DNA of 64,000 bases from Atherinomorus stipes (GCA_023101725.1 JALJCO010007119.1:682001-746000); one strand, 5' to 3'; counted from the first letter of the stretch, positions 23,851-37,165 are shown. The notes: generated from the sequence alone by a model not told the origin. A program made the numbers and translations.

Positions 23851-26800
23851 GAGAGGGATTGTCTGCAGGGTGCCAGAGATGGAAATGAATTGATGTAACT
23901 CCCAGCTCCTGTTTGCCACAAAGGAGGCAGAAAAAAAGTGCGAGATACATTTTTTTACATGCTCCTAATGAAGACATTTTCTTCTTATCTATTGCTGCTT
24001 TGTGTTTATTGGAGGAGGAGAGCAGCTTCTGGCAAAAGCAGGGGTGGCTTTTTTTTCTCTTCTTTTTTTTTTTTTGATGCTAGAGAGGATTTCTGTGCAT
24101 GTGTGTATATGTGTGTGTCTGTCAGCCATTTCCCTGCGTGGGTGCACTGTGCGCTCACATGTGAGTGTGTGTATGTGTGTCTGGTAATGACCCTGTAAAA
24201 TGACAAGCTGAGCTGGCAGTGAGAGTACAGCCGCTTGTCAGAGAGAGAGAAAGAAGGTGGAGGAGGAAGGGGAGTTCAGATGGAGATGTGGGGAAAGGGG
24301 GGTGGGGAAGAGTGGCTGTGAGGTCGGTGGTTGCTGTGATTCACCATGCTGTCATCAGAGAGTGACCGAGGCCCCTGAGTGGCCCTCTCTATTCCCACCT
24401 GAGAGGCCTCAAATGGAAGGGGCCGCGCTGTCATTATTTACAGCCCGCAGCTCCTAACCTTGGATTCGGAGCTCATCACTGTGAAGGGAAAATCAGATTG
24501 GACTTGACGTGTACCCAAGCCAGTGACCTTGATAAGTGTGAGGTGCCTGCAGCAAGAGGTTAGGGAAGACGAGCTTGGATTTGTGCATATGTGTGTGTAC
24601 ATGTTTGTGAGCCTGTGTATTTTTAACCAGGTGGGGAGTTGGAGGCATGGTTGGATGACTGAATCATGACTCAAGATGACACGTGGTAGGGCTGCTCATG
24701 GACAGAGCCACTGCAGGCATATGTGAGATTACCTCTGTTCATTTCACAGCCACCGTAATAATAATGATAATGTCACAACAGGAAAATTGTAACAGACCAT
24801 TATTCACTTAAAAGAAAAGTTGACACAACCTTGTTTCTACAGAGGTTAGATGCTGTGCAAACCATTTAGACCCCATATTCAACTGAAAAGGGAAAGACTT
24901 TATATCAAATATTTTTTATTAAGAAATTGTATATTTTAAGAAATAGATAAATATATATGCTCATTTTCAATTTAATGCCAGTAACACAATGAAAAAAACA
25001 ACCTCTCATAGCCAAATAGGTTACTTTGCTCCAAGTCGTTGACATGATTGATTTTAAGAAGTGCTTCCTAGAGAGGCTTTAGAAGTCAAAGGGATATTTC
25101 ATTTTGAAGAAGGGTTATGCAAATTACTTCAGTGTTAAGTGTCCTACCTGCAGAAGACAGAGCTTAGAGCTGATCTGAAAGAGTTTCTCATGAGCGATTC
25201 AAGCCAACAGCCACATGATTTGCAAGGTTATTTTGTTGCCATCTCAAACAATTTAAAAAGATCAAATTTTAAAGCGGTTTAAGCGGACAGGAACCAACAT
25301 TCTTCAGTTGAGAAAATGGCAACAAAGTAAATAAAAGATCCTAAAGCAGCATAAGAATTTACAATGTAGAGTTTGCTCAAACCGCTATAAAATTTTTGAG
25401 GTTAGAGTTGTTTTAGATGGCGAAGATTTACTCCTCTAGTAACACATTTACTGGATTATCAAAAGCCCGTGTGAGGACCAAACCCTGTACACACACAGGC
25501 ATGTTGGTTGTTGACCAGACAAGTTTCGTATGCTTCAAAATAAATAATGATAAAAGGGGCAACTGTAACTTTGCACAAATATCTGACTGATGCCATTTTA
25601 TGTACATAAATGCAGATGCAGGGAAGAGCATCTTCCACTATGAGGATGATCTTTATGTACAATTTGGTATAGAAAAATGTATGGATTCAGCACAACATGC
25701 TGGTCAATAACAGAAATATTCTTAGAATGATAAAATCAAAAGCCTTTGTGAAGCTTACACAAACATTAAACCATCCCTGCTCAGAAGTATACAGACTTAA
25801 AGAGACCATCTAATGTTTTTAAATGGGTGGTTAAGTGTGACTTATTCTCCTGGAAAGGAGTGTAGAATTAAGTTTTAAAAACTTTCCTAATGTACTTGCA
25901 TGTCTGCACAGGTTTAGCTGCAGGAGGGTACAGGTTTTTCTTTTTTTTATTTGTTGATTCAAGGATTAGGGTTTCCAAGGGAAAAAAGTTTGGAAACCAC
26001 TGATGATTATGGTATTAAAAGATATGCAAGAAAAAGCTGAAAATGGTTTTTGAATGACTTTGATCTTCAGGCCCTCAGATTTCATTGCATTAAAAACAGA
26101 TAATTGTGTCGTGGAAATCACAGCAAGTGAACACAGCTAGCTGCAGGATCCATAAATACAAGTTAAAACTCAAGCATGCAAAGAAAAAGTTTTTGTTTAA
26201 AATCTAGAAACTTGCTTTCTTTAATGGGGCTGAACTTATTTACAATGGACTGAGGTGAAGTAGAAAATGACCCAGAACTTAAAACTATTTTTGTAAATGT
26301 CTTTCCTATACTTATTTTTTCTCAGCTCATAAGTCAAAAGCCATAATTTGTGATGACATTCAGTGCATCAAGCACTGCGTGTAAGGGCCCAAGTGCGGGG
26401 TACCCCCAAAAGACATCGGGCTGAGACAAAATCCCTATACATATGTATATACTGCACCCTATACAATATACTGTACATGTTTGTATATTTAATTAATGTT
26501 AAGATAATACAAAATTAACAGTCATATTTGTTCAAAAAGCAGTTTGATGCTCTTCTCCATGTGTGTTTGAAACATACTGTATGAAGAAGTCTTATTTGCA
26601 TAAAAGTATATAGAAGAAAGTAGATAGGCCAAAATTACTTTGCATAAAATAAGTATTCTGTTCACAGGCCCGTAATGGAGCTGATTATAGTTGTGAACAG
26701 TAAAATCACAACTTTTTCTATTTATCTAGGAGAGCAATTATCCACCTAAAGTGACATAAAGATCCCGGATGAGCCCCTACTTATGTTATGACCCAGCGTG

Positions 26801-27450
26801 GGTGAAACTGGACATCACAGAATGCATAATTATGCTTTGTAATAATTTTTGTTGTTGTTTGTTCAGATGTTGGTTAGACGTGACTTAATAGGACATTTTT
26901 ATCCTGAAAAGCAAGTACAACAAAGCAGTTCTGCTTCGGACCCCCAGATGGCTAGCAGCAGCCCTAATGGTATGTGTACACAGCAAGTGAACATGCCATG
27001 AGTCATTTGTGAAGGCTTAACTCATGCTGAATGACCTACTGTACAAGTTTTGGAGCCACATGTCATCAGGACAGAATCTTTTTGGGGGATGGCTTTGTTT
27101 ATTTCTGAAAAAAAAAAAAAAAAAAACCTATAACAATCCAAAGTCCAAGAGTCCAACCACAAGTCAGCAGCTGCATGTAGGAAAGGCCTACTTACAACTT
27201 CACCACTGAGAGCATCTGGAGCCTTCTGAGAGGGAAATATAGCAAAGGGAGCTGGGATATTTTGAGAAGCTGAAATTATAAACTGGGGAAGAATGGGGAA
27301 ACATTTCCCTTTTACAGCTACAGCAGTGGGGTGTACTTTTAAAAGAAGTAGCAGTGGTAAAGGTGAGCCTGTCCTAAATTGTTTCAAGCATTTTTATGAC
27401 AAAACAAGAATATATTTTAAAATAAATTAATAAAATACTCCTTACATGTT

Positions 27451-27473
27451 AAAAAAAAAAAAAAAAAAAAAAA
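27451..27473. repeat. A23 homopolymer
   Basis: An uninterrupted run of 23 A after an AT-rich segment (AATAAATTAATAAAATACTC). The preceding sequence has no recognisable retroelement body, so it may be slippage rather than a poly(A) tail. Confidence 0.9.
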
Positions 27474-28327
27474 GCTCCATGTTAAGAATTTCAAGGCGAA
27501 AATCATTAAACAAGCTACTTTTTTTTGTCTGAGCCTTCTCCAGTAATAAATCTCTTTCTGGACAGTTTTTCTTTTCTATTTGATTGTTATTTTTTCATTT
27601 GAACTGGCTACCTGGAGACCGGGTGGAGGGGGAGTGCAAATAACATGGGACAGCATCTGAGGACAGGTGATGAAAATGCAGTTTTCCTCCACCACAGAGA
27701 TGCTATTTGGTCGTGTGAAATGATTAATTTCACACATATACAGGTCATCCCCAAAAGCAGCAACATCTCATTCACAAGGGGCCCTCCGTCAGCAACAAAA
27801 CAGGAGGCTGCAATAAAATGAGCAAACAGCAGCACGTACTGTACGTCAATAAATCTTTGGAGGTTAAACCTGAGCACTGTAGAATTTGAGCAGCCCCCTC
27901 CCTCCCTCGTCAGGTAAGAGTCACTGAGTACATCAAGACTGTCGAAACCAAAAAAAAAAAAAAAAAACCTAACCAGCAGTTTGGGGAGCGTCCTGTGGTA
28001 GCGGGAACATACTCTCACCGAGTCTGTGTTTGCATAAGAAGGATGAAGCCTTGAATTATGGGGTTTGTGTAAATAAGGAGATGAAACTGTTTTTAGCTCA
28101 CAGGCAGGAAGGAGGAGAGCTTGGATGAGAATAGTGTCTCTGTGTGCAGTGGAATTGGTCTTAGGTTGTTTACGACAGCTTTCAGCCCTCATATATTACA
28201 AGCAGTATGTTTGCTGTGAAGCTACAGTTTGTATGCCATCTGCCTTTGCTGAACTTGACCCTTGAAACAGACTTTTATTTGTAAACTGAGCTTCCTGTAA
28301 CTGTTTTTTATTCTCTCTCTCTCCTAG

Positions 28328-28522
<195 letters not shown>

Positions 28523-28887
28523 TGACCAACAAACAACCCTTTAGCTTAGCTTCTAAAGAGCCATTTTGGTTCATGTTTTTCCTCCTCAGGCAGTTGACTG
28601 ATCTGGGCTGGAAGTCATAACGGGGAATCATTGCTAAGCTCACACATCAAAAGGAAAAAGAACAGCTTGAGCTTGTTTTTTTTAGGCCCCCACTCAGTCT
28701 CTGCTGCCCCAGTGGGTTGTCATCCATCTATAGGCTGACAGTAGCGGTGTGTTAGGGATGCCTGGGCTATCCCAGTTCTCACCTGTCAGCCTTCTCGGCT
28801 GTAAAAGGGGCTTTAGCGTCTCTGGCGACTCTCGCTTGCATCATCATCAGCACATCTGAGACAGCAGAGGTCAAACAGCGCAGTGAT

Positions 28888-28908
28888 ACACACACACACA
28901 CACACACA
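28888..28908. repeat. (AC)n microsatellite
   Basis: About ten AC units in the intron 390 bp downstream of the first adk exon. A simple polymorphic tract. Confidence 0.95.
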
Positions 28909-29726
28909 AATATCACTAACAGTAAGGGCTGCAGTTCATGATAGGCCAGGTGTCGATCAATAACCCCCTTCTCTAAACACTCTTCTCCTCTGCAGCCCTT
29001 TATCCGCCCCTACTTCAGTTGTCAGTCAGTCAGCGGCTGGACCCTGACCGCCCCGGGAGCCAGCCATAGTGAATGGTCTTAGTGGGCTTGTTTGATGTGG
29101 GTTCTGACACCTGAAAAGGTCAGGTGCCGTGCTCAGGGAGACGAGCTTTGTAATATTTCTTACAGGTGTTTAACAGACAGCTCAGGAGGCCAGAGGAAAG
29201 GTCGCCAACAGGGCCAGATTGGAAGGGTGATGGCTTTGAAGGATTTGGAGCCAACATGCCACAACCCCCAAGCTTTGATTTGTGTAAGTCTTCAAAGGGC
29301 GAGAAAATAAAGTCTGCCTCCCACTTCTCAAATCTGAGAATTTGAGTTAGCAATACATGCAAAACAATCAAATTTTAGCCATGTAGAAAAAGATTTATTC
29401 ACTTCTTCGATGCGTAATTAGATTTCTGATTGCAGCCCCAAATTTTTAAATAATAAAGATTAAATCATTTCTGCCCTGTTGTTATTTTTAAAGAAATGTG
29501 CTTGTAATTATATTCAGCTATTTAAGATTGGTAAAATAACTTAATCGTATCTTTGCTTCAGTAACTTTGTAAATGTTGCTTTCAGGTAGAACAAAAGACA
29601 TTGCAAGCATTTTTAATTAGTCATGCAAAGTTGTCTTTTGTAACTTTCTTTCTCCTAATTGGAAACGTTTGTAAAGGAGTCATAAATCAAGTGAGCTTTC
29701 TGTGCTTTTTACAAATACTCAGCTCC

Positions 29727-30994
29727 AGAGCTGGGCAATCTGGGAAAAAGTTCTGTCACGATCATTTTTTCCATATTGTTCGTTATTAATATATATCACA
29801 ATATAAATATAAATCTTTATTTTTGACAATCTTAAATGTTCCCTGTTACTCTTAAGTGGGATTTAAAGATCTCAGAGAATTGATTTTTTTCATATGTTTA
29901 TTTTCTGTCAAAGTTGAACGTGACATGTAACAATACACAGCTTTGTTAGATGAAATAGGTACACAAACAACTCTAAATGAATGATAAAAATCTTAATTCT
30001 AAAACTAAAAGCTTAAAAGCTTTCAAGTTTAACAGGAGAACAAAAGCAAAATGTAAATTTTTTCAATGTCATAACAATAAATAAAATGATATATTTGATA
30101 TTTTAAATAGCGCCAATGATAGCTTTTGTTTCTGGGCAATGGATGATGGAAACTTTAGATTTAAGGTATAAAATACCCAGAAACTTTATAAATAAGGATA
30201 AACTGGGTTTTGGTGGCTCTAACTAATAACTGTAGCATCTACATGGTGGAAACCAGCTTCCCTCTGTGAGATAATGCCAAATTCAGATTTTTTATTTAAT
30301 GGTGTGAATAGTTCATGTGTTATCTCTGTGATTGTACATGTATGTGACTAGCAAAGTTGCCACAGACCTCAAAGAAAGGCTCCCCTGAAAGCTACAGTGT
30401 GATCAGAACCTTGATCAATATTTATTGGAAAGTCTTTTCAACTTGTAAAATCAAAGCTAATTTATCAGCCGTTACCTTTCGTTCCACGGGCTGCACACCA
30501 ATGATGCGCTGCCTCTGCCCCCCCGTCGCTCTGCCTGCGTCCACATGCTCAGCAGATGACATCATCACTTGCTGCTGCAGCGTCATTTCACAAATGTTGA
30601 CTTTTTTGTGTTAAATCATTTAATCCTCGGCATCCTGAAGGTGGTGATAATGATGATACAGCCGCGGCGGCCGCCAGTCAGTGAAGAAGAAACGTGACTT
30701 TTCCTGGGGTGATTTCCTCCTCTGTCCATGCAGTGACGTGCACTTCTTCACGTGCTGGTGTTGTGGTTTAAGAGGGGGCGGGACTCGGAGACAGAACGTG
30801 CCTGGGTCTACGTTTGTGATTGGTTTGGAGGGATTAATGACTGTGGTATTAAGCTACATGATAGGCTGGAATGAAAAACGAAGGGAGACTTTTTTTTTTT
30901 TTTCTATCGAACCTCCTATCGAGGCTCTTTTTATCTTATCATAGGCACGCCTTTTCAATAGATATATATCGTTATCAAATTATCCCCCAGCCCT
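29727..30994. mobile_element. non-autonomous hAT-like element, 1268 bp, with 10-bp direct repeat flanks
   Basis: Left end AGAGCTGGG and right end CCCAGCCCT are inverted with one mismatch. The flanking direct repeat ACTCAGCTCC is exact at 29717-29726 and 30995-31004, so the insertion event is clear; hAT duplications are 8 bp, so two bases may match by chance or the family may differ. The left arm carries ATATATCACAATATAAATAT and the right arm ATAGATATATATCGTTATCA. The interior switches to CpG-rich sequence at 30480-30800, including SacII- and NotI-type GC runs near 30662-30674. No transposase frame is present. Confidence 0.88.
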
Positions 30995-31058
30995 ACTCAG
31001 CTCCAAAACCAAGTAATCTTCACCATTGTTAAAAGGAAGTTTCATAATGGAATGATCG

Positions 31059-31545
31059 TTAAAGGTAGGATCCAAAGTTTTCCCCCTGAAAATAAACGTG
31101 AGACTTGTGCAAGTGAAATTTGTCTCAAACTGCGCCTTTTGGCCTCTACTCACGTGCAGTGCTGAGTTTGAATGCAACTCCCTCTCCCCCTGTCTGTAAT
31201 TTGCTTCGTTTTGGTCTGGTCAGGATCTTCCTGGGTGGAGATTTCTGTTGATATCACCAGGCATTGACAGAGCTAAGGGCATTACGCTGTGTGGGAATAA
31301 GCTCATGATTGGAGCAGAAGCTCAGTCACTCAAACTCTCGAAGAAAAAAAGAAAGATATTGCACGTTGGAAAACCAGGGCTAAAACTGGTTTGGCTTTTA
31401 CCCGCTTCTGAGCTCTGATGTAGATGCTTGAAGCTGAATAGGCTAAAGAACGAGGCGGCCATTAGCCTGAGAGGGAGGGGTGCTCAGTTTGAATAGTACT
31501 GTTTACAAACAGAAATGATGGGGGGACTCCGGACTCTACCTTTAA
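31059..31545 (+). mobile_element. TTAA-bounded TIR MITE, family 1, copy 1
   Basis: Starts TTAAAGGTAGGATCC and ends GGACTCTACCTTTAA, which are inverted copies. The same family occurs in the opposite orientation at 60854-61396. Shared internal segments include CTGAAAATAAACG, TTGTGCAAGTGAAAT, CTCAAACTGCGCC and GGCTAATGGCTGCC. If TTAA is the target duplication, the element proper is AGGTAG to CTACCT. It lies only 54 bp downstream of the preceding hAT-like element's target duplication. No protein is encoded. Confidence 0.88.
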
Positions 31546-31920
31546 TCCCACTTTTAAATGATGTTACAGTATCTAACTTAGTAGATTTACTATAATAGTT
31601 AAGGGACAAATACACAATATTAAGAAATGTAATTATAGTAGCAGACAGCTGTTACGTAAACATGGCAAAATGATGTCTTCCACCCACTGATTGAAATCCA
31701 AGCTTCTTCAGTGTTGTTTCCAGCTTTGCAGGTATATCAGTGCATGTGCGTCTTTGCCTTGCAAGCTACAGCTGAGGAAGTCTCAGCTCTTCCTCCACTG
31801 ATTGAACCATATAATTTATCTAAAAAGCTTTGATCATAGAGAGACGTGAGAAAGAAGTCAGCATTACTCTCAGTTTTTAAAGATGGGGAGTCCTACCAGC
31901 TTCAGTAAGTCTCCATTTAA

Positions 31921-32160
31921 AGGGATGGTTCGGAATTTTTGTCATAGGGCCTCATTTTCAAGTTAGCCAGGGTACTATTTATCTACTGTATACTATTAAA
32001 TGCTATTAAATGCATCGATATTGATTCAGTGAGACGTAGAGACTCTGTTGTAGATTTTTTAATATATTATCAAGCCCAAATGAACGCAAGTAGTATGTCA
32101 CCTTATATTTATGGGTAAAACATCTGAAAATGAAAAATCATGGCCATTTTGGTGTTAACC
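31921..32160. repeat. probable one-ended TIR element remnant
   Basis: TTTAAAGGGATGGTTCGGAA near 31917 resembles the terminus of a common fish MITE group whose ends begin TTAAAGG. The downstream sequence (AGGGCCTCATTTTC, then TTATCTACTGTATACTATTA) is AT-rich and repetitive, but I found no matching inverted end before 32700, so it is truncated or I have misread it. Confidence 0.35.
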
Positions 32161-32319
32161 CCGGTCGGTTACTTATGAAAATTATCCCACAAGTTTGAGA
32201 ATGCAACATGAGTTCACAGCTGAGAGGAGCTGTGAAATGATGTTTAAATTATTTAGTCATCATTACATGTGTCATACTCACACTGTGATGCTGCAACAGA
32301 AGGGTTGCCTGTTGCATCA

Positions 32320-32533
32320 CAGGTGTCAAACTCTGGGCTTCGAGGGCTGCTATCCTGATAGTTTTTTGTTTTTTTCGCTGCTCCAACACACGTGATTGAA
32401 ATGAGTGGGTCCTTGTGAAGAAGGTTACAAGACGCTGTTGGATCTGTTCAATCAGAATCAGGTGTAATAGAGCAGGGAAATACCAAAAAGCTGCAGAATA
32501 GTGGCCCTCAAGGACCAGAGTTTGATATTCCTG
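32320..32533. mobile_element. foldback MITE (CAGGTGTCAAACTCTGG family)
   Basis: The left arm CAGGTGTCAAACTCTGGGCT, then TCGAGGGCTGCTATCCTG, is inverted as the right arm CAGAATAGTGGCCCTCAAGG, then ACCAGAGTTTGATATTCCTG. This is a 214-bp foldback element of about 40-bp arms that I recognise as a very common dispersed repeat of fish genomes. Internally, CTGCTCCAACACACGTGATT is mirrored by TCAATCAGAATCAGGTGTAAT. It has no coding capacity and no convincing target duplication. Confidence 0.82.
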
Positions 32534-32885
32534 TACAGCATAAAAGTTCTTTGCCATTTCATGATTTGGCAGTGCGTATTTTAAGGTTGCAGATTTTTGC
32601 ATGCCGTATTTACTAAGCCCGTTTGTAATTGACATAAATGAAACATAGTCAAAACAGACAAACACCTGAACCAGAAGCTTGTAAAACAAGGTATAAAAGT
32701 GTTAAAGGTTAAAGCAACCTATCGATCTCCCATGTCTTGCTTTTTTTTTTTTTTTATTAATTTTTTTTTTTTTTTTTGGATAATCTGTTGAACAAAAAAA
32801 AAACGTTGTAAAGAGCTCTTTGTAGCTGTCATGGCCAGGTAGTAGCAAGGCATGTTTATTTGAATAGCATATTTCATTTGCGTAT

Positions 32886-33641
32886 TAGGGTTGGGCGATA
32901 TGGACCAAATATCACGATATATTTATTTTAGATGACTATATACGATATATCGCAGTAATTTTACCCTAATTTGTCTGAAAGTTTCATTTCATATCAAACA
33001 CCTGTTTTTGAGTATTGAAACATGTTTAGCGTAAAGGTATCGCTCCAATGCAGTGATGGAACTGACAAAACACTGGATAGAAATGTTTGTTAAATCAAAG
33101 TAATTAAATATGATTCACAGTTTTTTATGATTTCTTTGTAAAAGTCTTGGGGATGATCGTCTTCCAGACAGTTTAAATAATAGGGGTGGGAAAAATATCG
33201 ATACACTGAAATATTGTGATATTTCATATGCCGATACCATATTTATATTTAAAAACGCGGTATCGAGCTATTTTATTTATGAAATCTTGCGAGATTAAAT
33301 TGTTCTGTTCTTGCGGTATTTTGTGAAATTTCGTGAGATTTCGTAACAAATGATAATGCGCGAGATTTCATTAGTAAAATAGATTGATATCACCTTTTTA
33401 AATATAGATATGGTATCGGCATATGAAAATATCTCGATATTTTAGTGTATCGATATTTTTTCCCACCCTTATTAAATAATCAGGTGACCCCTTTGTAGTC
33501 AGTCAAGGTGCAGCCAGGTCATTATGAAAAAATAAAGCCAAAGAATTTGCACAACGAATGCAGCGATATAACAGTATGTGTAAATATCATATCTCTCTCA
33601 TGTAAATATATCGCAATATATCACTATATCGCACAGCCCTA
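32886..33641. mobile_element. hAT-like MITE hosting a nested element
   Basis: The outer ends TAGGGTTGGGCGATATGG and the inverse ATATCGCACAGCCCTA match the consensus of fish hAT elements (TAGGGCTGTGCGATA). The flanks TTGCGTAT and GTACATAT match at only 5 of 8 positions, so the insertion is old. Between the arms lies the separate 291-bp foldback element at 33181-33471. Subtracting it leaves a host of about 457 bp. Confidence 0.8.
33181..33471. mobile_element. foldback hAT-like MITE nested in the preceding element
   Basis: About 80-bp inverted arms: TAGGGGTGGGAAAAATATCG, then ATACACTGAAATATTGTGAT at the left, mirrored by ATCTCGATATTTTAGTGTAT, then CGATATTTTTTCCCACCCTTA at the right. An exact 8-bp duplication TTAAATAA flanks it at 33173-33180 and 33472-33479. 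The short central loop carries repeated GCGAGATT/CGTGAGATTTCG motifs (33285-33365). A clean, young insertion into an older element. Confidence 0.93.
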
Positions 33642-34885
33642 GTACATATATAATATGGCATTCCTTGCAATGCTCACAAGCCAACAAACTGACTTTTTTA
33701 AAGACAACAATCAGAAAATTAATTCTTGATAAAGGTTATCAATTACAAATATAATTACAAAATGGTTCAAACTTAGTTTCACATGAATCAAACATAAAGA
33801 TTATTACTTTACATTGGGAGTTTTAATAGTCTGATAGTAGAAACAGTTGGATTTTCCTTAATTGGACTGTATTCTTATCATACAGAATTTTACTCTTGCA
33901 TAATGGATCTAATTACTTCCACCAATTTCCAATTTTAAGGATGAGATGAGGATGATCTGAAAGCTTCTGGAAGAAAGTAAAACATCCTGTAGATGATGTA
34001 AGATGTCAGATTCTTGGAGGGACTGATGAATACTTTTCTTTTCCTTGAACAGCTTGCAGTGGTGCATCACTTTTACCTCTTAAATGTATCACATCATCAG
34101 ATGTGCTTGTTCTTTGATAGTGCTCTGCTGCACCCATGTCTGTCGGACTTCCTCAGTAATGACACTCATTTTTCCTGTCATGTTTGTTCCAATCTTTGAG
34201 TCCATTACTGCAGCTCAGGTCAAACGTAGTCTCTATCCTGCTGTCACATCGTAGCCTTCGTCATCACACTCTGATCAACTTAGCACACTGCTGCTCTTCT
34301 CTGACACTAACCATGGCGAGCAGCTTTTTCTTGCCATGTGAGAACAGACCCCTTCCTGTTGTGACACCCTCTTGTCATATGGTGGCCTAACAGTTTTCCC
34401 CTAAGTAGCTATGATGGTTGCTCTCATGTTGATGGCCGCTCATAAAGAGAAAGAACATGAGGATGGGCTAATGAGCTATGTTAAGATAATGCCACCTGCT
34501 TCACTTTTCATCTCCCACCACTCACTGCTCACCGAAAGTGCTCATCTGGTAATGCATTCCTGTTGTTTTCCCACCCTCATTAGCGACGAGCCACTTCTCC
34601 AGGTGATATAATAATGTGAATAATTTGGAGGTGACTTATTGTTGATCTTCATCATCTCTCAGCTTATTTTAATCTTCCTCTCTGGTGTTTGGAGATAACC
34701 CATTTTTGAAAAAAGTGGGGGAAATAAAGACATCCAGAAAACTTTAATCCACCTTGGTTCAGACACTATGAAAGAAACTATTATTATTCTTTTATATCAC
34801 CAAAGAACAAAGGAAAGTCGGGGCTCTCTGCTTTTTTTTTTTTTTTAAAAGAATGTTTTTGAGACAAAATTAAGATGGATGATAA

Positions 34886-35191
<306 letters not shown>

Positions 35192-36613
35192 TGAGACAAT
35201 ACAGCTCCATTTTTCTAATGTTCCCCTCGTCTTTGTGCATGAAGCTGCAGCACAGTGTGAAATTGTTCTACATGTAATGCATTCATTCATTTCTTTTAAC
35301 ATGGAGGCAAGCCAACAGGTGCTGCCAAAGTGTGAAAATCGATTATGCTAGTTCATTCGGCTTTACCCCCCTCCTACACAATCTTCCTCTTACAGACTAA
35401 ACACATGCACAGATTGAGGAGGACAGATGTGCGCTTAGACATTCACACACACTCGAGCTGTACCACTGAGGTAATGTCTTCACTTGCAGCTTCTGGAGTA
35501 GGGTGGCCTGCTATGCTCACGTTTCACCGTTTGGGATTATGTTTAATTCCAGAAGATCAACTTTTTCTCTCATCTCAAGTCAAGATGATAGCCCTGAAAT
35601 TGCGCCGCATTCCTCCTCTTTAAGCAGTTCATTATCGGTATAAATCAGCATTACAGCCCAGCCATCAACACACTCCCCGGCATAACGTCCCAAGTGAAAT
35701 TCCCAGTGCTCCCTCTGATGCCTACGAGCCCTCTAAACATGAGCGCACTGTTGTGCAGTTATGACTGAGGTTTCATAATTAGCCGCCCAGTCGCAGAAAC
35801 AAACACCAACCAAGAAAAAAGAGAAGGGGGGGAAAAAAAAGGAAAGAAATGCTGTTTGTGCTTGTGCCAGAAAGCAGATCACTCAGTCCATCCTCCTGAG
35901 TTTGTGTGGTCTCATTTTTAGCCTCTGCTTCGCATTAGCAAACATGGCACATCCTCTGCAAATTGGCAGTTGGGTTTTGCCCACATCCGACAGTCTTGTG
36001 CACAGGGAAAAGCTTCCGTGGGATTTGAGGGGGGATAGAAGGGCCACAAATGGGTGTTTGTCAGTGCTTGGAATCTAAAACGCAGCGTTCAGCGTCCCTC
36101 CTGGGCCTCTTTGTCAAAACAGTGGGATCTTTCGCTTTATTAGAGTCCCATTCGCACATCCAAAGTACTTAGCTGGATACACTGCCACAGATATTCCCAC
36201 TTAATGCTATATGGTGTGTCTAGACCGGCATACACGAAGGCCTCCTCTCTCCATTAACCTTGTCAAGAGCGCTTAGATGTATTTACCTAATTTACAGCCA
36301 GATTGTACATTTTTTGCTCTCACTTCCCTAACCTTTCCCATGTATTAATGTGCTTTGTTGATTTTCATTAAACTGCTGCTGTGTGGATTATGCAGCCATG
36401 TACACTCTGATCTGTAAATTTAATTACCAGAAAGTGCACATGTGTGTATGGTCGCATGTTATTTGCTCACACATGTGTCTGTGTTTGTCAGAGCATGTGT
36501 GTTAAGGAGGTGATTGATGATTCCTGGCAGAGACTCTCAAGGTGCCTGCTAGGATGCGGTGTGATTGGATGAAAACAGAATTATTAGAGAGGGCTAGCAG
36601 CCAGTCTGGCTCA

Positions 36614-36615
<2 letters not shown>

Positions 36616-36648
<33 letters not shown>
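36616..36648. repeat. (CAG)11 trinucleotide repeat
   Basis: Eleven perfect CAG units, with ACA-free flanks TCATC and GGCTGG. It sits in an unremarkable open frame that would read as polyserine, but there is no splice or codon evidence that it is coded; I treat it as an intronic triplet repeat. Confidence 0.95.
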
Positions 36649-36649
<1 letters not shown>

Positions 36650-37020
36650 GCTGGTGGCAGACGCAGAGCAGGGCGGCAGCACTGCCATTTCTCACAAAGA
36701 GAGAGAATGTTGAACCCCTGCCAAATGTTTGGTGGCAGGCTGTTGCTAGGAAATCTGGGTCCTTAGGCAAATCGCTGCACAAAGACCAATAACAAAGGCA
36801 AGAGGGGGAAGAAGGAATGGCTAAACGCATTTCAGGCACATCTCTCTCTCTCTCTGTTTTTTTGTTGTTGTTGAATGCCATCGCTGCTGCAGTCATGTTT
36901 ACAGTTATTTCTTAGCCCAGCGATTGTAAACATCAGAAATGGAGGGTGATGTATTGTGCAAAGGGAAAATGAGTGACTCTAATTGGTTGGGGTGATGTGA
37001 GCATGTTGGCCCAGTTAGCC

Positions 37021-37165
37021 TTCACTCCCTCCTCCTTTCTTTCACTCCCCCCCTTCTCTGGCCTTCTATGGACCCCCCTCCTCTCTCATCCTCCTCCTCT
37101 TCCTCCTCCTTCTTCTCTCTCTTTGCTGTCTTCTTTGCCTCCCCCCTTCTCTCCTTCTCTAGTCT
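37021..37165. repeat. polypyrimidine tract (CT/CCT-rich)
   Basis: Nearly pure C/T on the + strand for about 145 bases, with repeated CCTCCT and CTTCTC units, ending near ACACACATAC. Such mirror-like purine/pyrimidine tracts can adopt triplex structures. No gene is associated. Confidence 0.85.

Larger units (their letters stand above)
1..28327 (+). other. adk: adk upstream intron (partial, at least 28 kb)
   Basis: This stretch ends at the acceptor of the first visible adk exon. I looked for the preceding adk coding segment (the region ending in HAGGSTQNSIKVAQ in vertebrates) and did not find it, so the intron probably extends beyond the left edge. It holds the mobile elements listed separately between 213 and 18,610. 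The intervals 2.0-5.7, 9.0-12.3 and 14.0-16.2 kb show nothing I can assign beyond AT-rich unique sequence. The interval 18.6-28.3 kb is largely repeat-poor. Very large introns are characteristic of vertebrate ADK genes. An alternative first exon inside this interval is not excluded; see the block at 17.0-17.7 kb. Confidence 0.75.

Noticed and set aside
27608..28192. 194-codon open frame on the - strand just upstream of the first adk exon
   Set aside because: It includes a phenylalanine run read from a poly(A/T) tract and shows no family signature; antisense chance ORF in an intron.
36542..36766. Polyserine frame through the CAG repeat
   Set aside because: Explained by the triplet repeat; no evidence of translation.
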